Under the pieces are notes generated by a model, which saw nothing but the letters and a program-made list of their open reading frames with translations, did no database searches and was not told where the DNA came from. The position numbers and the translations under genes are program-made. Shown in pieces: positions 29,228 through 30,423 of a DNA stretch of 30,423 nucleotides. This DNA comes from Fomitopsis serialis (Eukaryota; Basidiomycota; Agaricomycetes; Polyporales; Fomitopsidaceae), in the NCBI RefSeq assembly GCF_022376445.1, contig NW_025955406.1, forward strand, positions 1-30,423. Direction: 5' to 3'. Position 1 is the stretch's first letter, and every line of letters starts with the position of its first letter.

Positions 29228-30423
29228 CTACCCAAGGCTCAACCCGTTCACACCGTCGCCGGCACCTTCGACTTCCCGCTCCTCGTCGCCATGACGCCTC
29301 GGCCGTGGGATGATGGGCCTGAGAACAGGGCTTCCAAGACCAATCTGTGCACGTAGGGTAGGGCTGGAGAGGGCACTGGCGGGTCCACGACCGTAGTATG
29401 ACGAGGATGAGCCGATGATGGGCGAGGAAGTGGCTGAACTCGGTCCTTGAACAGGGATGGGGATAGGCATTGAGAGGCGTGGCGCGCCAGAAGGGGTCCG
29501 GGGGGTGAACAACGATGGCTGGTTGTCCCGCAGGAAGCTGATAGATGGAGAGACCGCACGTCGCTTGTTGGTAGTCGGGTACGGGTCGTATCGATCATCC
29601 ACTGAACGTAACGTCAGTTATGAATGATAGAGCAAACTCCTGGGTATGACGCACTCTTCCGCTTGTTCGTCCTAACAGCACTTGACGTTGGAGGCGGGGT
29701 ATACCGCCATGAGGATGCAGCAGGCGAGCCGACTACAGACGATGACTGTCATATCCCAGTGTCAGTCTAAGGATCAGGGAGACAACAAAGTGATGGGACG
29801 TACGACATCGACATCCATCGCTGCCCCTCCTGGACTATCCAACATGCTCATGTCCTCCCCATTCACACTCGCGGCGGGCGTAACGGACTTCGAGATAGCG
29901 ATAGGATCCACGAACGAGAACGGCACTGAGTCCTCCAGCTCCCCGTCGTCGCTCGGCGTATCCGGCCTGCGAGGTTCCTCGACGTCTGCTTCCTCGGGGT
30001 ACCTGCCTCGATCTGACGGCGGACGCTGTACTCGGTGTGGCGAAGGTAGCTCGCAGAATGATGCGACGAGTCGCTGGAACTGCGCTTCCGACCGCATTTC
30101 GTCGTCCTCGGACGCGACTCAGAGACGAGCGAACGTATGCGCGGGCTTCAACTGGTTAACAGAGATAGGGTCAGCATATAGTCAAAAGACGGACAACGAT
30201 GCTTCTGCTCACTCTCTGTGAGAACCGCCGACTATGGGCACGCGCGAAGGTAGACGATCCGGACTGGCTGTCAGCAACGGCGTCCGATAGCTTCCTGCTC
30301 GGCGGCGGAGTAGATGGGCTGCGTGGTCTGCTCGCCTTCATGTCGGTGTCGCGACCGCGGGGAGCACTTGTAATGACGGACCAGGGAGTTGGTGTGCACG
30401 AGCCTGAGTCCGAAGGGGGCGTG
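29228..30423 (-). CDS. unrecognised Ser/Pro-rich protein, 5' part beyond the window; in-frame TGA
   Basis: I do not recognise the family. Four exons on the minus strand are 30423-30213 (continuing past the window edge), 30151-29804, 29745-29655 and 29601-29228, with introns bounded by GTGAGC, GTACGT and GTGCGT donors. All joins are in phase. The first piece is Ser/Pro/Thr-rich (SRPRSPSTPPPSRKLSDAVA). The second begins LKPAHTFARL, meets a TGA at 30121-30119 and continues in the same frame as VASEDDEMRSEAQFQRLVAS, then an acidic region. The last two exons join KRKMDDRYDPYP and TNKRRAVSPS, which could form a nuclear localisation signal, followed by Ser/Pro-rich sequence and a basic PRPRRH. A disordered nuclear regulatory protein is a reasonable guess. 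The TGA could be a nonsense change, a sequence error, readthrough, or a sign that my exon boundary is wrong. Confidence 0.6.

Overview
The window looks like nuclear DNA of a filamentous basidiomycete, most likely an Agaricomycete. Genes are split by many introns of about 41-80 nt with GTAAGT/GTGAGT/GTACGT-type donors. Intergenic gaps are short, strands alternate, and one gene belongs to the DUF6533 membrane protein family that is expanded in mushroom-forming fungi. No virus, bacterial mobile element, CRISPR array, rRNA or tRNA was found. I rebuilt gene models by hand from splice signals and family motifs, and nearly all close in frame across all exons.

Layout. 1-927 holds no supportable gene. 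928-3041 (-) is an unrecognised Ser/Pro-rich protein, divergent from ALG9 at 3124-5556 (+), which builds the dolichol-linked N-glycan precursor in the ER. About 5.6-12.0 kb is a more accessory stretch: a DUF6533 seven-helix membrane protein (6447-8471, +), 1.8 kb without a convincing gene but with possible membrane-protein remnants and a palindrome, and an FAD-dependent monooxygenase (10305-12038, +).

From 12.2 kb the content is again mostly housekeeping: histone H4 (12211-12686, -), a thioredoxin-domain protein with a C-terminal membrane anchor (12974-13703, +), nuclear pore ring protein POM152 (14112-18699, +), inorganic pyrophosphatase IPP1 (18989-20226, -), gamma-tubulin complex protein GCP4 (20565-22936, -), a TBC-domain protein (23246-25560, +), an unrecognised small membrane protein (26180-26494, +), ribosome biogenesis factor RRP1/Nop52 (26727-27899, -), 5-hydroxyisourate hydrolase of purine catabolism (28420-28997, +), and the 3' part of an unrecognised Ser/Pro-rich protein (29228 to the window end, -). 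The genes do not form one pathway; neighbours share divergent promoters or convergent ends, as is normal in compact fungal genomes.

Most worth a second look are: a one-base break just before the essential C-terminal tetrapeptide of the hydroxyisourate hydrolase; similar frame breaks, possibly unrecognised introns, in GCP4 and the TBC gene; an in-frame TGA inside the last gene; a GC-AG intron in POM152; a TBC domain lacking both catalytic fingers; and an oversized intron in the DUF6533 gene carrying an antisense open frame where a family-conserved segment should be.
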